A stretch of 55,403 bases of DNA from NCBI GenBank assembly GCA_030145385.1, contig JAQYVU010000019.1:1-55403 (forward strand). Direction: 5' to 3'. This DNA is from Desulfococcaceae bacterium (lineage in GTDB: Bacteria; Desulfobacterota; Desulfobacteria; Desulfobacterales; Desulfosalsimonadaceae). Positions 17,000-25,408 of the stretch are shown here, one piece after another (the first letter of the stretch is position 1; every line of letters begins with the position of its first letter). Position numbers and translations under genes: made by a program. The notes under the pieces were generated by a model, which was given only the letters and a program-made list of their open reading frames with translations, was not told the DNA's origin and searched no databases.

Positions 17000-18355
17000 A
17001 TGAAACCTGAAATTCTGATTGTTGATGATGATTTGTCCCACCGGCAAATGCTTGAAGCAGTCCTTGCCGCTGAAGGATATGCGGTAACGCATGCCGCAGA
17101 CGGCCGCCAGGCAGTTGATGCTGTTGAAGAAAAATTTTATGATTTGATTCTGATGGATATCCGTATGAACCGGATGGGCGGCATTGAAGCGCTCAAGCTG
17201 ATTAAAGAAGTCAGCCCCGGCATACCGATCATTATCATGACTGCTTATGCTTCGGTGAGTACCGCCGTGGATGCCCTCAAATCCGGGGCATATGATTACA
17301 TGACCAAACCTCTGGATATCGACGAATTAAAGATTCATGTGAAAAAAGCATTGTCGCATTTTCAGCTTGAACAAGAGAACCTGTTTTTAAAGGAACGGCT
17401 GGCTGCACAGTTTGATTTTTCCAAAATCATCGGCCGCTGTGAACCGATGATGAAAATGTATGAAACCCTTTCTCTGGTGGCGCCTTCCGGTGCCACCGTA
17501 TTGATTTTAGGGGAAAGCGGTACCGGCAAGGAACTGGTCGCCAACGCCATCCATCAGAACAGTCCGCGAAAAAATAATCCGTTTATAAAGGTAAACTGCG
17601 CCGCACTGCCGGAAACACTGTTGGAAAGCGAGCTGTTTGGCCATGAAAAGGGGGCGTTTACCGGAGCGGCCGTGCAAAAAAAAGGGCGGTTTGCCCACGC
17701 TCACACCGGCACCCTCTTTTTAGATGAAATAGCGGAAATGCCGGCGACCACCCAGGTTAAAATCCTTCGGGTGCTTCAGGAACAGGAATTTGAGCCATTG
17801 GGGAGTTCAAAAACCGTCAAGGTGGATATCCGAATCATTGCGGCCACCAATCGAATTTTAGAAGATGAGATCGAAAACGGTAATTTCAGAGAGGATTTGT
17901 ATTATCGGCTCAATGTGGTTTCCGTAAAAATTCCACTTTTACGGGAACGAAAAGATGACATTCTGCTGCTGGCTGATTATTTTCTTAAAAAGTATTCGGA
18001 TAAAAATAAAAAAATGATTAAGGGATTCACTCCCCGAACCATCGATCTGCTGATGCGCCACACCTGGCCGGGAAATGTCCGGGAACTTGAAAATTCAGTG
18101 GAACGCTCCGTGATACTGGCCCGTGAGGAGGTGATCACGCCGGAGCACCTGCCGGATGCCATTAAAGCGTTAGACGGCGGGGACGCACCGGAAGATACAG
18201 GCTTTTCAGCCGGTCAGTCTTTAAAAGAGGTTGAAAAACAAATGATTCTTCGGACGCTGGAAGAAACAAACGGAAACCGGACTCATGCGGCGGATATTTT
18301 AGGCATCAGCCGGCGGACGCTGCAATTGAAACTCAAAAAATATGAGATAAAATAG
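17000..18355 (+). CDS. NtrC-family sigma54-dependent response regulator (ZraR-like)
   Basis: A 451-residue activator with all three canonical parts: a receiver domain (phospho-acceptor Asp53 in LILMDIRMNRMGG), an AAA+ central domain with Walker A GESGTGKE and the sigma54-contact loop GAFTGA, then Walker B LFLDEIAEM, and a C-terminal Fis-type helix-turn-helix (NRTHAADILGISRRTLQLKL). It forms an operon with the kinase at 15275. Its targets are inferred to be the sigma54 promoter at 14429, possibly the weaker one before cusC, and its own operon through the 19-bp palindromes. It is of normal length and intact. Confidence 0.96.
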   Translation: MKPEILIVDDDLSHRQMLEAVLAAEGYAVTHAADGRQAVDAVEEKFYDLILMDIRMNRMGGIEALKLIKEVSPGIPIIIMTAYASVSTAVDALKSGAYDYMTKPLDIDELKIHVKKALSHFQLEQENLFLKERLAAQFDFSKIIGRCEPMMKMYETLSLVAPSGATVLILGESGTGKELVANAIHQNSPRKNNPFIKVNCAALPETLLESELFGHEKGAFTGAAVQKKGRFAHAHTGTLFLDEIAEMPATTQVKILRVLQEQEFEPLGSSKTVKVDIRIIAATNRILEDEIENGNFREDLYYRLNVVSVKIPLLRERKDDILLLADYFLKKYSDKNKKMIKGFTPRTIDLLMRHTWPGNVRELENSVERSVILAREEVITPEHLPDAIKALDGGDAPEDTGFSAGQSLKEVEKQMILRTLEETNGNRTHAADILGISRRTLQLKLKKYEIK

Positions 18356-18357
18356 GA

Positions 18358-18480
18358 CATTGCAATATGTTCAATTTCCGTTTTGGCTTTGGGTTGCGCT
18401 GCATCGAAAGTCGCTCAACGTACAACAATACGCCTCACTCCTTTCGACTGGCGCGCCTTGAACTTGAACATATTTCAATG
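18358..18480. repeat. MITE-like element with 17-bp inverted ends
   Basis: CATTGCAATATGTTCAA (18358-18374) and TTGAACATATTTCAATG (18464-18480) are complementary at 16 of 17 positions and enclose about 90 non-coding bases. The consensus ATTGAAATATGTTC recurs at 47165-47178 upstream of the second hybrid kinase, so the end sequence appears to be a dispersed repeat. It fills most of the gap between the response regulator and the CDF gene. Confidence 0.5.
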
Positions 18481-18498
18481 CCCAAGAGATAGAAAGAT

Positions 18499-19509
18499 AT
18501 GCATATCCATACACTCGACAACTGGCGGCACAGCCATAATTTTACATTAATACACGAAAAAGGCGAGCTCCGGACCAAACAGGTGCTTTTTCTGACGGTT
18601 ATTACCATGGCGGCGGAAATTTTTGCCGGGACTGTTTTCGGTTCCATGGCGCTGCTTGCCGATGGCTGGCACATGGGAACTCATGCGGCGGCCTTTACCA
18701 TCACAATCTTTGCCTACAGGTATTCCCAAAAACATGCCGCAGACCGGCGTTTTACTTTCGGGACCGGTAAAGTAAGCGTCCTGGGCGGTTTTGCCAGCGC
18801 CGTGGTGCTCGGGGTTGTCGCGCTTCTTATGGCTATTGAATCGATCCTGCGGCTGTTTGATCCGCAGATCATTCATTTTAACGAGGCCATTGCCGTGGCT
18901 GTTTTGGGCCTGACAGTCAATTTGATATGTGCGGTCCTGCTGCACGGGCATCACAGCCACGGACACGATCACGATCACGATCACGATCATGACCACGGTC
19001 ACACGCATACGGACCATAACATACGGGGGGCGTACCTTCATGTGATCGCCGATGCCCTGACCTCCGTGCTGGCAATTGTTGCCTTACTTTTTGGGAAATA
19101 TTTCGGGTGGAACTGGCTGGACCCGGTCATCGGGATTGTCGGCGCGCTGGTAATTACCCGGTGGGCGCTGGGGCTGCTGAATGATACCAGTTCCATTCTG
19201 CTGGATAACAATATTGATCTGGAGCGTAAGCGAGAGATTAAAAAAGTAATCGAGTCAGATTCGGATAACCGGGTGTCGGATATTCATGTATGGAAAGTCG
19301 GTCCGGTGGATTATGCTGCGATGATTTCCATTGTGACTCATTTTCCTGATAATCCGGAGTGCTATAAAGAATTGCTGCATGATTTTCCCGAGCTTTCCCA
19401 TATAACGGTTGAAGTAAACGTTTGCACGGAAGAACCCTGCATTGTGCCGAATGGGAAACCGAATGGGAAACCGAATGGGAAACCGAATGGGAAACCGAAT
19501 GGGAAATGA
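18499..19509 (+). CDS. dmeF: Cation diffusion facilitator metal exporter (DmeF-like)
   Basis: A 336-residue CDF transporter exchanging protons for divalent metal ions. Membrane helices fill residues about 25-240, with the metal-site motifs ADGWHMGTH (helix II) and HVIADALTSV (helix V). A His-rich cytoplasmic loop, HGHHSHGHDHDHDHDHDHGH, spans about 153-172. A C-terminal dimerisation domain follows. The N-terminal HSHNF motif is characteristic of the DmeF subgroup, which exports cobalt and nickel in studied cases. The last 20 residues are five copies of PNGK encoded by perfect 12-bp repeats. It stands after the ZraSR-like pair and may be in its regulon, but a repeat element separates them. Confidence 0.9.
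   Translation: MHIHTLDNWRHSHNFTLIHEKGELRTKQVLFLTVITMAAEIFAGTVFGSMALLADGWHMGTHAAAFTITIFAYRYSQKHAADRRFTFGTGKVSVLGGFASAVVLGVVALLMAIESILRLFDPQIIHFNEAIAVAVLGLTVNLICAVLLHGHHSHGHDHDHDHDHDHGHTHTDHNIRGAYLHVIADALTSVLAIVALLFGKYFGWNWLDPVIGIVGALVITRWALGLLNDTSSILLDNNIDLERKREIKKVIESDSDNRVSDIHVWKVGPVDYAAMISIVTHFPDNPECYKELLHDFPELSHITVEVNVCTEEPCIVPNGKPNGKPNGKPNGKPNGK
19447..19506 (+). repeat. Five perfect 12-bp tandem repeats at the 3' end of the CDF gene
   Basis: The unit CCGAATGGGAAA occurs five times without change, encoding PNGK each time, and the stop codon follows directly. Because the unit is a multiple of three, slippage would alter tail length without breaking the frame. Confidence 0.95.
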
Positions 19510-19588
19510 CTGACTTGAAAGCACGATCAAAAATTCAATGATTTCAATGACACGCGTTCCATGCTCTTGAAAAAGACAGGTGCGCAGG

Positions 19589-20035
19589 CTACTCCGACGG
19601 GCTGAAACAATCGATATCTGACATGGTTTCCGGCTCATTTGACGTGGATTTGAGTATCTCTTTTAAGCTGGGTGGAAATGCCTTGCAGCGTTTGCATATT
19701 TCAATCTTTTCCCTCCAGTCTTTATGAACAATGCCGCTGCAAATAGTCCCGTTTATAAACCAGCAAAGGGTACCGGCGCGGAATTCCCATGCCGGGCAGT
19801 TTTTTTTTTGATTATCGTTACATTTATTGATTGTCCAGCAAGGTTTTACCGGATTGATAATTTCTGCTTTTTTGGCTGTCAGAAACAACAGCTGTCGTTC
19901 GGCGTGAGCAGGTATACTTCGCCACCCCTGTTCATAACTTCGAACTGCTTTAACAGATATGCCCAGTAGCCGGGCCATTTCTTCCTGGGTTTTCTCCAGA
20001 TTTTTTCTGAAATTTTTAAATTCCTGTGTTTTCAT
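19589..20035 (-). CDS. HTH (XRE-like) protein with Cys-rich two-CW-type domain
   Basis: The product is 148 residues. Residues 1-55 form an XRE/Cro-type helix-turn-helix (TQEEMARLLGISVKAVRSYEQ). Residues about 64-120 have seven Cys in a pattern resembling the two-CW domain: CWTINKC, NCPAW, LCWFINGTICSG and CKRC. That pattern suggests a metal site or an iron-sulfur cluster, so the protein could be a metal- or redox-responsive regulator. It is transcribed towards the CDF gene. Its N-terminal domain with the RSIPAHAERQ segment is like small regulators common in anaerobic deltaproteobacteria. The target is unknown. Confidence 0.8.
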   Translation of the reverse strand: MKTQEFKNFRKNLEKTQEEMARLLGISVKAVRSYEQGWRSIPAHAERQLLFLTAKKAEIINPVKPCWTINKCNDNQKKNCPAWEFRAGTLCWFINGTICSGIVHKDWREKIEICKRCKAFPPSLKEILKSTSNEPETMSDIDCFSPSE

Positions 20036-20251
20036 TTTTGATTCCGGTATTTTTTATTATATTCAATGCAAATTAATATCACATTGTGGCATTGATTTGT
20101 CAAGATTAAAAAATATTTCATGTTAAATCAGTTGTTTATGCTATGTATAAAGTCTTAGCGTTTCCCGGTAGTCTCAACTAATTTGAGGAATACAAATATA
20201 TGGTTTAAGAGAAAAGTGCAAGATGCTATTTCGGCACTTTTCAACACCCTG

Positions 20252-21112
20252 TTAGCTCAACCGTTCGAAGATGGTGATAAGCATGATAAAAAAAACAGTT
20301 CCGTTAAGAAATTTAAACAAGGGATGATAAGTGTTCTGATCACGGCTCAAAAAGATATTAAAAAAGGCGACCACGATAAGAACCAGTGCCGTCACTGTGA
20401 AGATCCACCCAATTGCACTGTTACTTCCCCAAAACAAAATCGGAATAAACAAAAGCATCACGCTAAAATTGACGATCCAGATAAACACAATTTTTTCAAG
20501 CTGGAACCGGTTAAGGCCTTGCAGCATATTGGGCATGGAAGCCCGGCTGTATTCCGGGCAATTCTTCAGCAGAATCAGCCAGAAATGGGGCAGCTGCCAT
20601 AAACCGAAAAGTACCATGATGCTGACGATTTTTAATGAAAAAAGGTCTCCACCGGCAGCTGACCAGCCGATCAGGGGCGGCATCATGCCGCACAGAGCCC
20701 CCGGGATAATTGAGAGAACGGTTCGGGATTTTAGCGGTGTATAGATGCCGTTATACAGTAAAATGGCGGTTGCTCCCAAAATCGGAAGGATGGGGTTGTC
20801 GTTGATGAAAGATAGTATCGCTGTCCCAAGTATGATCAGGGCAGTGGAAAGAATCAGCGCCCGGGCCGGCGGCAATTTGCCGGATGGCAAAGCCCGGTGC
20901 CGGGTCCGGGAAAACAGGCGGTCGATGTGGCGGTCCTGAAAATTGTTCAGGCAGGCCCCGCCGCAGGCCAGAGAGAAAATAGCGGCAGCGGTCAAAAACA
21001 GTGCCATGTCGAAATTGTTTTTGAATATGATATAACCGAATATCGCGGAAAAACTGATCATGAGGCTCAGCGGAATTTTTATCAGCCCGGCGTACAGACC
21101 CAGTTTTTTCAT
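20252..21112 (-). CDS. ctaB: Protoheme IX farnesyltransferase (heme O synthase)
   Basis: A 286-residue UbiA-family membrane prenyltransferase that adds a farnesyl group to heme B to give heme O, the precursor of heme A. The Asp-rich active-site motif is NNFQDRHIDRLFSRTRHRAL near residue 56, and a second conserved segment is around LLYNGIYTPLKSRT. About nine membrane helices are visible. It is the last gene of the oxidase operon, and its ATG directly follows the subunit II stop; GAAGAAGAGGAA within the coxB 3' end provides the ribosome site. No ctaA (heme A synthase) is present in this operon. Confidence 0.92.
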   Translation of the reverse strand: MKKLGLYAGLIKIPLSLMISFSAIFGYIIFKNNFDMALFLTAAAIFSLACGGACLNNFQDRHIDRLFSRTRHRALPSGKLPPARALILSTALIILGTAILSFINDNPILPILGATAILLYNGIYTPLKSRTVLSIIPGALCGMMPPLIGWSAAGGDLFSLKIVSIMVLFGLWQLPHFWLILLKNCPEYSRASMPNMLQGLNRFQLEKIVFIWIVNFSVMLLFIPILFWGSNSAIGWIFTVTALVLIVVAFFNIFLSRDQNTYHPLFKFLNGTVFFIMLITIFERLS

Positions 21113-21733
21113 CTATTCCTCTTCTTCCAGCCATTGCTCATAATCATTTTCCGGAATTACCCGCAGGACGCCGTTCATTTCAGAATGCGCAATACCGCAG
21201 TATTCCGTGCAGTGAAACATGTATTCCCCCTTTTTGTCGGGATAAAACCAGACATAGGAAGTTAGGCCTTTTACCGCATCCACTTTTACCCGAAATGCCG
21301 GGATGAAAAGGCTGTGCAGCACATCTTCAGAGGTCAGGTTGATTTTAACAGGCTTGCCTTGGGGAACAACGATTTCGTTTTCAATCTCCTTATCGTTGGG
21401 ATAGACGACGATCCATGAGAATTGCTGGGCAAATACATCAATTTCAATGGCTCCGGGCGGTACATCCCGGAGACCGATGTAAGCCGACCAGCCGATGTAA
21501 AACATGGAAAGCGCGATGACAGTCGGAATAATGGTCCAGGCTGTTTCAAGGAGCCAGTTGCCACGGATGTCCGACGGTTCCGGATGCTTGCTTCGCCTGT
21601 ACTTGAATACAAAGACGATCATCAGTGCTGTAATGAACATCAGCAGGACCAGTGAGAAGCCGATAATGTATATAAAGGCCTGGTCGACATTTTTCAGCGG
21701 ATTGGTAATGCCATTCATATCCATGTCCCGCAT
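21113..21733 (-). CDS. coxB: Cytochrome c oxidase subunit II with CuA site
   Basis: A 206-residue subunit II with two membrane helices (about 18-42 and 60-85) and a periplasmic cupredoxin domain. The CuA ligands are present: His in EDVLHSLFIP, then HCTEYCGIAHSEM giving C-x3-C-x3-H-x2-M. FAQQFSW is the conserved aromatic segment for electron entry. No fused cytochrome c domain follows, unlike caa3-type enzymes, so electrons must come from a separate carrier. The gene order Sco-I-III-IV-II-CtaB is unusual because subunit II follows IV. Confidence 0.93.
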   Translation of the reverse strand: MRDMDMNGITNPLKNVDQAFIYIIGFSLVLLMFITALMIVFVFKYRRSKHPEPSDIRGNWLLETAWTIIPTVIALSMFYIGWSAYIGLRDVPPGAIEIDVFAQQFSWIVVYPNDKEIENEIVVPQGKPVKINLTSEDVLHSLFIPAFRVKVDAVKGLTSYVWFYPDKKGEYMFHCTEYCGIAHSEMNGVLRVIPENDYEQWLEEEE

Positions 21734-21752
21734 TTTTCATTTCATCGGGCGA

Positions 21753-22043
21753 TTACCTGAACGCGATGTCCCAGAAAATAAACCCGATTAAAATGGCCAC
21801 ACAAAACAGTGTCACCACAAACGACAGTTTGATCACCCGGTTTTCATATTTTAAGTGCATGAAAAACAATACCACCAGGGAGCACTTTGAAGACGCAATG
21901 AACAGCGCAATCCAGACATTAAGCTTGCCAAGGTCAATCATTGAAGCGCCAATGGTGATGGCTGTGAGAATAAGCAGCATACATAGAATACCAATGAGCG
22001 TTTTGTATTCCATCACGTGATGGTTTTCCTGAGATGATTTCAT
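21753..22043 (-). CDS. Cytochrome c oxidase subunit IV-like small membrane protein
   Basis: A 96-residue protein with three membrane helices (IGILCMLLILTAITIGAS, WIALFIASSKCSLVVLFFMHL, then a C-terminal helix). The middle helix has the K-x-x-L-V-x-x-F-F-M-H-L pattern of the COX4/CyoD-type small subunits found with bacterial oxidases. I start at the ATG at 22043, 17 bases after the subunit III stop; a longer start at 22133 would overlap subunit III and adds no recognisable sequence. It probably stabilises assembly. Confidence 0.85.
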   Translation of the reverse strand: MKSSQENHHVMEYKTLIGILCMLLILTAITIGASMIDLGKLNVWIALFIASSKCSLVVLFFMHLKYENRVIKLSFVVTLFCVAILIGFIFWDIAFR

Positions 22044-22060
22044 AATTAACCTTTTTGTGT

Positions 22061-22660
22061 TTATACAATCAGATAGAGCAGGGGAAAAATAAAAATCCAG
22101 ATGATGTCCACCAGGTGCCAGTAAAGGCCGCAATTTTCCAGAACGCCGTCATTGCCCTCATGAATTCGGTTGGTAAGAATCATAAACACACACACGCAAA
22201 GCAGTATCATGCCGATAATAATATGGAGCCCGTGTAGTCCCGTGATGACATAATAGAGCCCGAAAAAAATATTTTTTCCCGGCGGACCGTTTACAAGGTC
22301 CGGCGCGTTGGGATAAATGCCGTGGTGAATTTTCTGGCCCCATTCAATGTATTTGTTGAAAAGAAAAACACCGCCGATCATCACCGCAGCGGCAATCAAC
22401 CCGGCGGACAGTTTCGCGGACTGTTTTCGAATGGCCGTGACGGATGCGGCCACGGCAAAGCTGCTGATCAGCAGGATAACGGTGTTGACAGCGCCGAAAA
22501 ATAGAGAAAGTTCTTTGCCGCCTTCAATAAAATCAATTGGATATTTTTTTAAATAAGCGGCGTACAGGATGAACAGACCGGTAAAAAGTAAAATTTCCGT
22601 GTATAAAAACAGCCACATGCCCAGTCTGGAGCCTTTGGTGTCTGAATGCGTTGTCTTCAT
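22061..22660 (-). CDS. coxC: Cytochrome c oxidase subunit III
   Basis: A 199-residue subunit III with five membrane helices. Signature segments are LGMWLFLYTEILLFTGLF in helix 1, IYYVITGLHGLHIIIGM-type helix 4 (FGLYYVITGLHGLHIIIGM) and YWHLVDIIWIFIFPLLYL at the end. It has the shorter five-helix form common in bacterial oxidases. It follows coxA by one base, so translation is coupled. Confidence 0.93.
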   Translation of the reverse strand: MKTTHSDTKGSRLGMWLFLYTEILLFTGLFILYAAYLKKYPIDFIEGGKELSLFFGAVNTVILLISSFAVAASVTAIRKQSAKLSAGLIAAAVMIGGVFLFNKYIEWGQKIHHGIYPNAPDLVNGPPGKNIFFGLYYVITGLHGLHIIIGMILLCVCVFMILTNRIHEGNDGVLENCGLYWHLVDIIWIFIFPLLYLIV

Positions 22661-22661
22661 T

Positions 22662-24293
22662 TCAGGTTATATTTCCGGGTTTGAATTTTTTCACCACATC
22701 CGAAAAATCATAGGGATAATCCTTGATTTCGGGGGGGGAAACAAAATTATGCAGCGGCGGCGGCGAGGGCACGGACCATTCCAGGGTGGTTCCTCCCCAC
22801 GGGTCTGCTAAGGCATCTCGTTTATTTTTAAAGCTTAAAAAAAGATTAACGAACATCAGCGCAATTCCGGTAATCAGGATATAACCGCCGATACCGGCCA
22901 GCATGTTCCCGGTCTCAAACCGGGGCATGTAATCATAATATCTGCGCGGATGTCCCATGATGCCTAAAATAAACATGGGCATGTAATGGAAAATAAAACC
23001 TATTGTGATCATTGTGGCGGCAACATACGCTCGTTTAAAGTCATACATTCTACCGAAAATTTTCGGCCACCAGAAATGAAGGGCAGCGAAAAAAGCAAAC
23101 CCGGTGCCGCCGAACATGACAAAATGAAAATGGGCCACCACAAAATGGGTGTCATGTACATGGATATTGGTTCCGGCAGCACCCAAAACCAGGCCGGTGA
23201 GTCCGCCCACTGAAAACAGGTAAATAAAACCAAGAGAGAACAAAAGAGGCGGTGTCATCTGGATGGATCCCTTGTACATGGTGGAAATCCAGGAAAAAAC
23301 TTTAACCGCGCTGGGGATGGCCACCAGAAAGGTGAGCAGGGAAAAAACAAAAACCGCCACATCGCTCATGCCGCTGGTAAACATGTGATGCGCCCAGACC
23401 AGCGACCCGGCTATGGCGATCGCCATGCTGGATGCCACAATGGCTTTGTACCCGAAAATGGATTTGCGGGAAAACACCGGGATGATTTCTGAAATAACCC
23501 CCATGCCGGGCAGGATCATTATGTACACTGCCGGATGGGAGTACATCCAGAACAAATGCTGATAAAGTAACGGATCACCGCCTTTTGAGGCGTCAAAAAG
23601 ACCGATGGCAAACATCCGTTCAAAAACAACCAGCAGCAGGGTGATCGATAAAATCGGGGTGGCCAGCAGCTGCACCCAGGCCGTAGCGTACAATGACCAG
23701 GTGAACAAAGGGATCTGAAGCCAGCGCATGCCTTTGACCCGCATTCGGTGGATGGTGGTGATGAAGTTTAATCCGGTGAGCATGGATGACATGCCGAGGA
23801 TAAATGCCGCCATCAGGGTGGCGGATACGTTGGTGTTTGTTGATACGGAAAAAGGCACGTAAAAGGTCCATCCCGTATCCGGCGGTCCGCCGAAAAACAG
23901 GGACGAAATGGCAAAGATACTGCCGAGAATATATAAATACCAGGACAATAAGTTGAGTTTTGGGAAAAAGACATCATCCGCGCCGATCTGGATGGGAAGC
24001 AGAAAATTGCCGAAAATAGCCGGAATCGCCGGAATAATAAAAAGAAAGATCATGATCACCCCGTGGAGAGTGAACATGGCATTATATGTCTGGGCCCCCA
24101 TGATGGTTTTGCCCACAGACATAAGTTCGGTCCGGATCAGCAACCCTAAAATCAGTGCCCCGAAAAACCAGAACAGGATCACAAACAGATACATCAGGGC
24201 AATCCGTTTATGGTCCATGGTGATCAGCCATGACCAGATTCCCTTATATCCTGCCGGGGCCGGTGTTTCAAAAAATGAGTCTGTTTCTGTCAT
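22662..24293 (-). CDS. coxA: Heme-copper oxidase subunit I, A2-type signature
   Basis: A 543-residue subunit I carrying the low-spin heme and the heme/CuB site where oxygen is reduced. Twelve or so membrane helices. Metal ligands: His in FTLHGVIMIF (low-spin heme), the crosslinked His-Tyr pair in YSHPAVYIMILP, the CuB His pair in WAHHMFTSGM, and the two heme His in HVHDTHFVVAHFHFVMFGG. The helix VI segment reads YSHPAVY rather than GHPEVY: the proton-channel Glu is absent and Tyr-Ser is present, which defines the A2 subgroup (as in Rhodothermus caa3). It overlaps sco by ATGA. There is no cytochrome c domain. Presence in a probable anaerobe suggests oxygen defence or microaerobic respiration. 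Confidence 0.96.
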   Translation of the reverse strand: MTETDSFFETPAPAGYKGIWSWLITMDHKRIALMYLFVILFWFFGALILGLLIRTELMSVGKTIMGAQTYNAMFTLHGVIMIFLFIIPAIPAIFGNFLLPIQIGADDVFFPKLNLLSWYLYILGSIFAISSLFFGGPPDTGWTFYVPFSVSTNTNVSATLMAAFILGMSSMLTGLNFITTIHRMRVKGMRWLQIPLFTWSLYATAWVQLLATPILSITLLLVVFERMFAIGLFDASKGGDPLLYQHLFWMYSHPAVYIMILPGMGVISEIIPVFSRKSIFGYKAIVASSMAIAIAGSLVWAHHMFTSGMSDVAVFVFSLLTFLVAIPSAVKVFSWISTMYKGSIQMTPPLLFSLGFIYLFSVGGLTGLVLGAAGTNIHVHDTHFVVAHFHFVMFGGTGFAFFAALHFWWPKIFGRMYDFKRAYVAATMITIGFIFHYMPMFILGIMGHPRRYYDYMPRFETGNMLAGIGGYILITGIALMFVNLFLSFKNKRDALADPWGGTTLEWSVPSPPPLHNFVSPPEIKDYPYDFSDVVKKFKPGNIT

Positions 24294-25240
24294 GATTTTT
24301 TATTTTTCCTTTGGTCCGATGGTTTTTTGCGCACTAAAAAAAAGATGAAAACCGCCAGAAGGCTGATGATCAAAATCCCGGAGATTCTGAATGTCCTGAA
24401 TACATAGCGTTTGCCTTTCGGGTCATAATCAAAACAGAAAGACACGATTTTTTTAATCGAGATACCGGGGGTTCCTCTTTCCGCCTCGGCAATGGCCATG
24501 CTGATGTCAAACGGGAGGAAATCCGGCCCGTACAGATAACGGATAATTTTCCTGTCCCCTGACACGCACAGGAGTATGTTCGGGTGCACAAAGGAATGGG
24601 GTGCCAGTTTTTTAAACTTAAATCCCATGGCGTCAGCCAGGGCCTGAATATTTTCAAAGTTACCGGTTAAAAATCGCCAGTCAGATTCGGGAAAATCCTT
24701 TTTGAGCAGGTTGAGGTAATTTCTTTTTGCATGTTTCGCATCTTCCGGCGATTCCTCGTCATCAAAGCTGAAGGCCAGAACTCGGTATGATTGCCCGGCA
24801 GTGAAAGTAACGTCATTTAAAGCATTGGAAAGGTTTGACAGAAGAAGGCTGCATGTTTTGGGGCAGTGATAAAAGATTGGTAAAATCAGCGTGGGCCGGT
24901 CAATGAAATTGCCGAGTACCAGGGATTTTCCGTTTTCATCAAGAAATTTGATATCAGCGGAAATGAATTGTCCCAGTTTTTCGGTGATGCCGGTTTCTCC
25001 GGAATTGGCGGCCGGCCGAATGTTGTTTTCGGTTTCAAGCATGTCTGTTTTAAACATTTCCGGGTATTTCGGATGGATTGGGGTGTCCGGATGCTTCATT
25101 TCATGAGATGGGTCATGTGATGGGCTGGCGGACGGACCGGCGTGATGCTGGTGGCCGTCTTCGGCAAAGGAGGCCATCTGCCCTGAAAAGGTGATCATGC
25201 AGATGACAATCAAAAGCCTGATCGCTTTTTTTTCGGCCAT
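24290..25240 (-). CDS. sco: SCO1/SenC/PrrC family copper chaperone for the oxidase
   Basis: A thioredoxin-fold protein of 316 residues, from the ATG at 25240, which gives a normal signal peptide (AEKKAIRLLIVICMITFSG). Upstream alternatives at 25297 (ATG) and 25360 (TTG) would bury that signal and have no ribosome site; none of the three has a strong one, so the start is uncertain. The copper site is CPKTC (IFYHCPKTCSLLLSNL), with the distal His in HSFVHPNILL and the family motif IIRYLYGPDF. A His-rich linker (EDGHQHHAGP, HDPSHEMKHP) precedes the domain, and a C-terminal membrane helix (GILIISLLAVFIFFLV) anchors it. It delivers copper to CuA of subunit II. It is first in the oxidase operon. 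Confidence 0.92.
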   Translation of the reverse strand: MAEKKAIRLLIVICMITFSGQMASFAEDGHQHHAGPSASPSHDPSHEMKHPDTPIHPKYPEMFKTDMLETENNIRPAANSGETGITEKLGQFISADIKFLDENGKSLVLGNFIDRPTLILPIFYHCPKTCSLLLSNLSNALNDVTFTAGQSYRVLAFSFDDEESPEDAKHAKRNYLNLLKKDFPESDWRFLTGNFENIQALADAMGFKFKKLAPHSFVHPNILLCVSGDRKIIRYLYGPDFLPFDISMAIAEAERGTPGISIKKIVSFCFDYDPKGKRYVFRTFRISGILIISLLAVFIFFLVRKKPSDQRKNKKS

Positions 25241-25264
25241 TCGGCATAAAATGCCAAAAGATAC

Positions 25265-25281
25265 ATGCGTTTTTTTTGCAT
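25265..25281. promoter_or_regulatory. Palindrome upstream of sco resembling the metal-island sites
   Basis: On the minus strand ATGCAAAAAAAACGCAT differs at one of 17 positions from site 3 at 14281-14297 (ATGCAAAAAATACGCAT). It lies 25 bases upstream of the preferred sco ATG. It may put the oxidase operon under the same regulator, but no sigma54 promoter is seen here, so the mode of action would differ. A second palindrome, GGCATTTTATGCC, lies between it and the ATG. Confidence 0.4.
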
Positions 25282-25408
25282 TAAAAGAATAAACCATAGG
25301 ATGTCGGCTGATTGTGGTATCTGCATAAAAAGTCAAAATGTCATTACAGCGTATAGACAAACCCCATTAGATATGATGGGCGGTGCAGTAATGCGCACGG
25401 GAAAGTTA

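Noticed and set aside
18935-19020. CRISPR-like repeats in the CDF gene
   Set aside because: The repeats are codons for the His/Asp-rich loop, without spacers.
22044-22133. Longer start for the subunit IV gene
   Set aside because: It would overlap subunit III, and the added residues show no membrane or family pattern; the ATG at 22043 fits the spacing.
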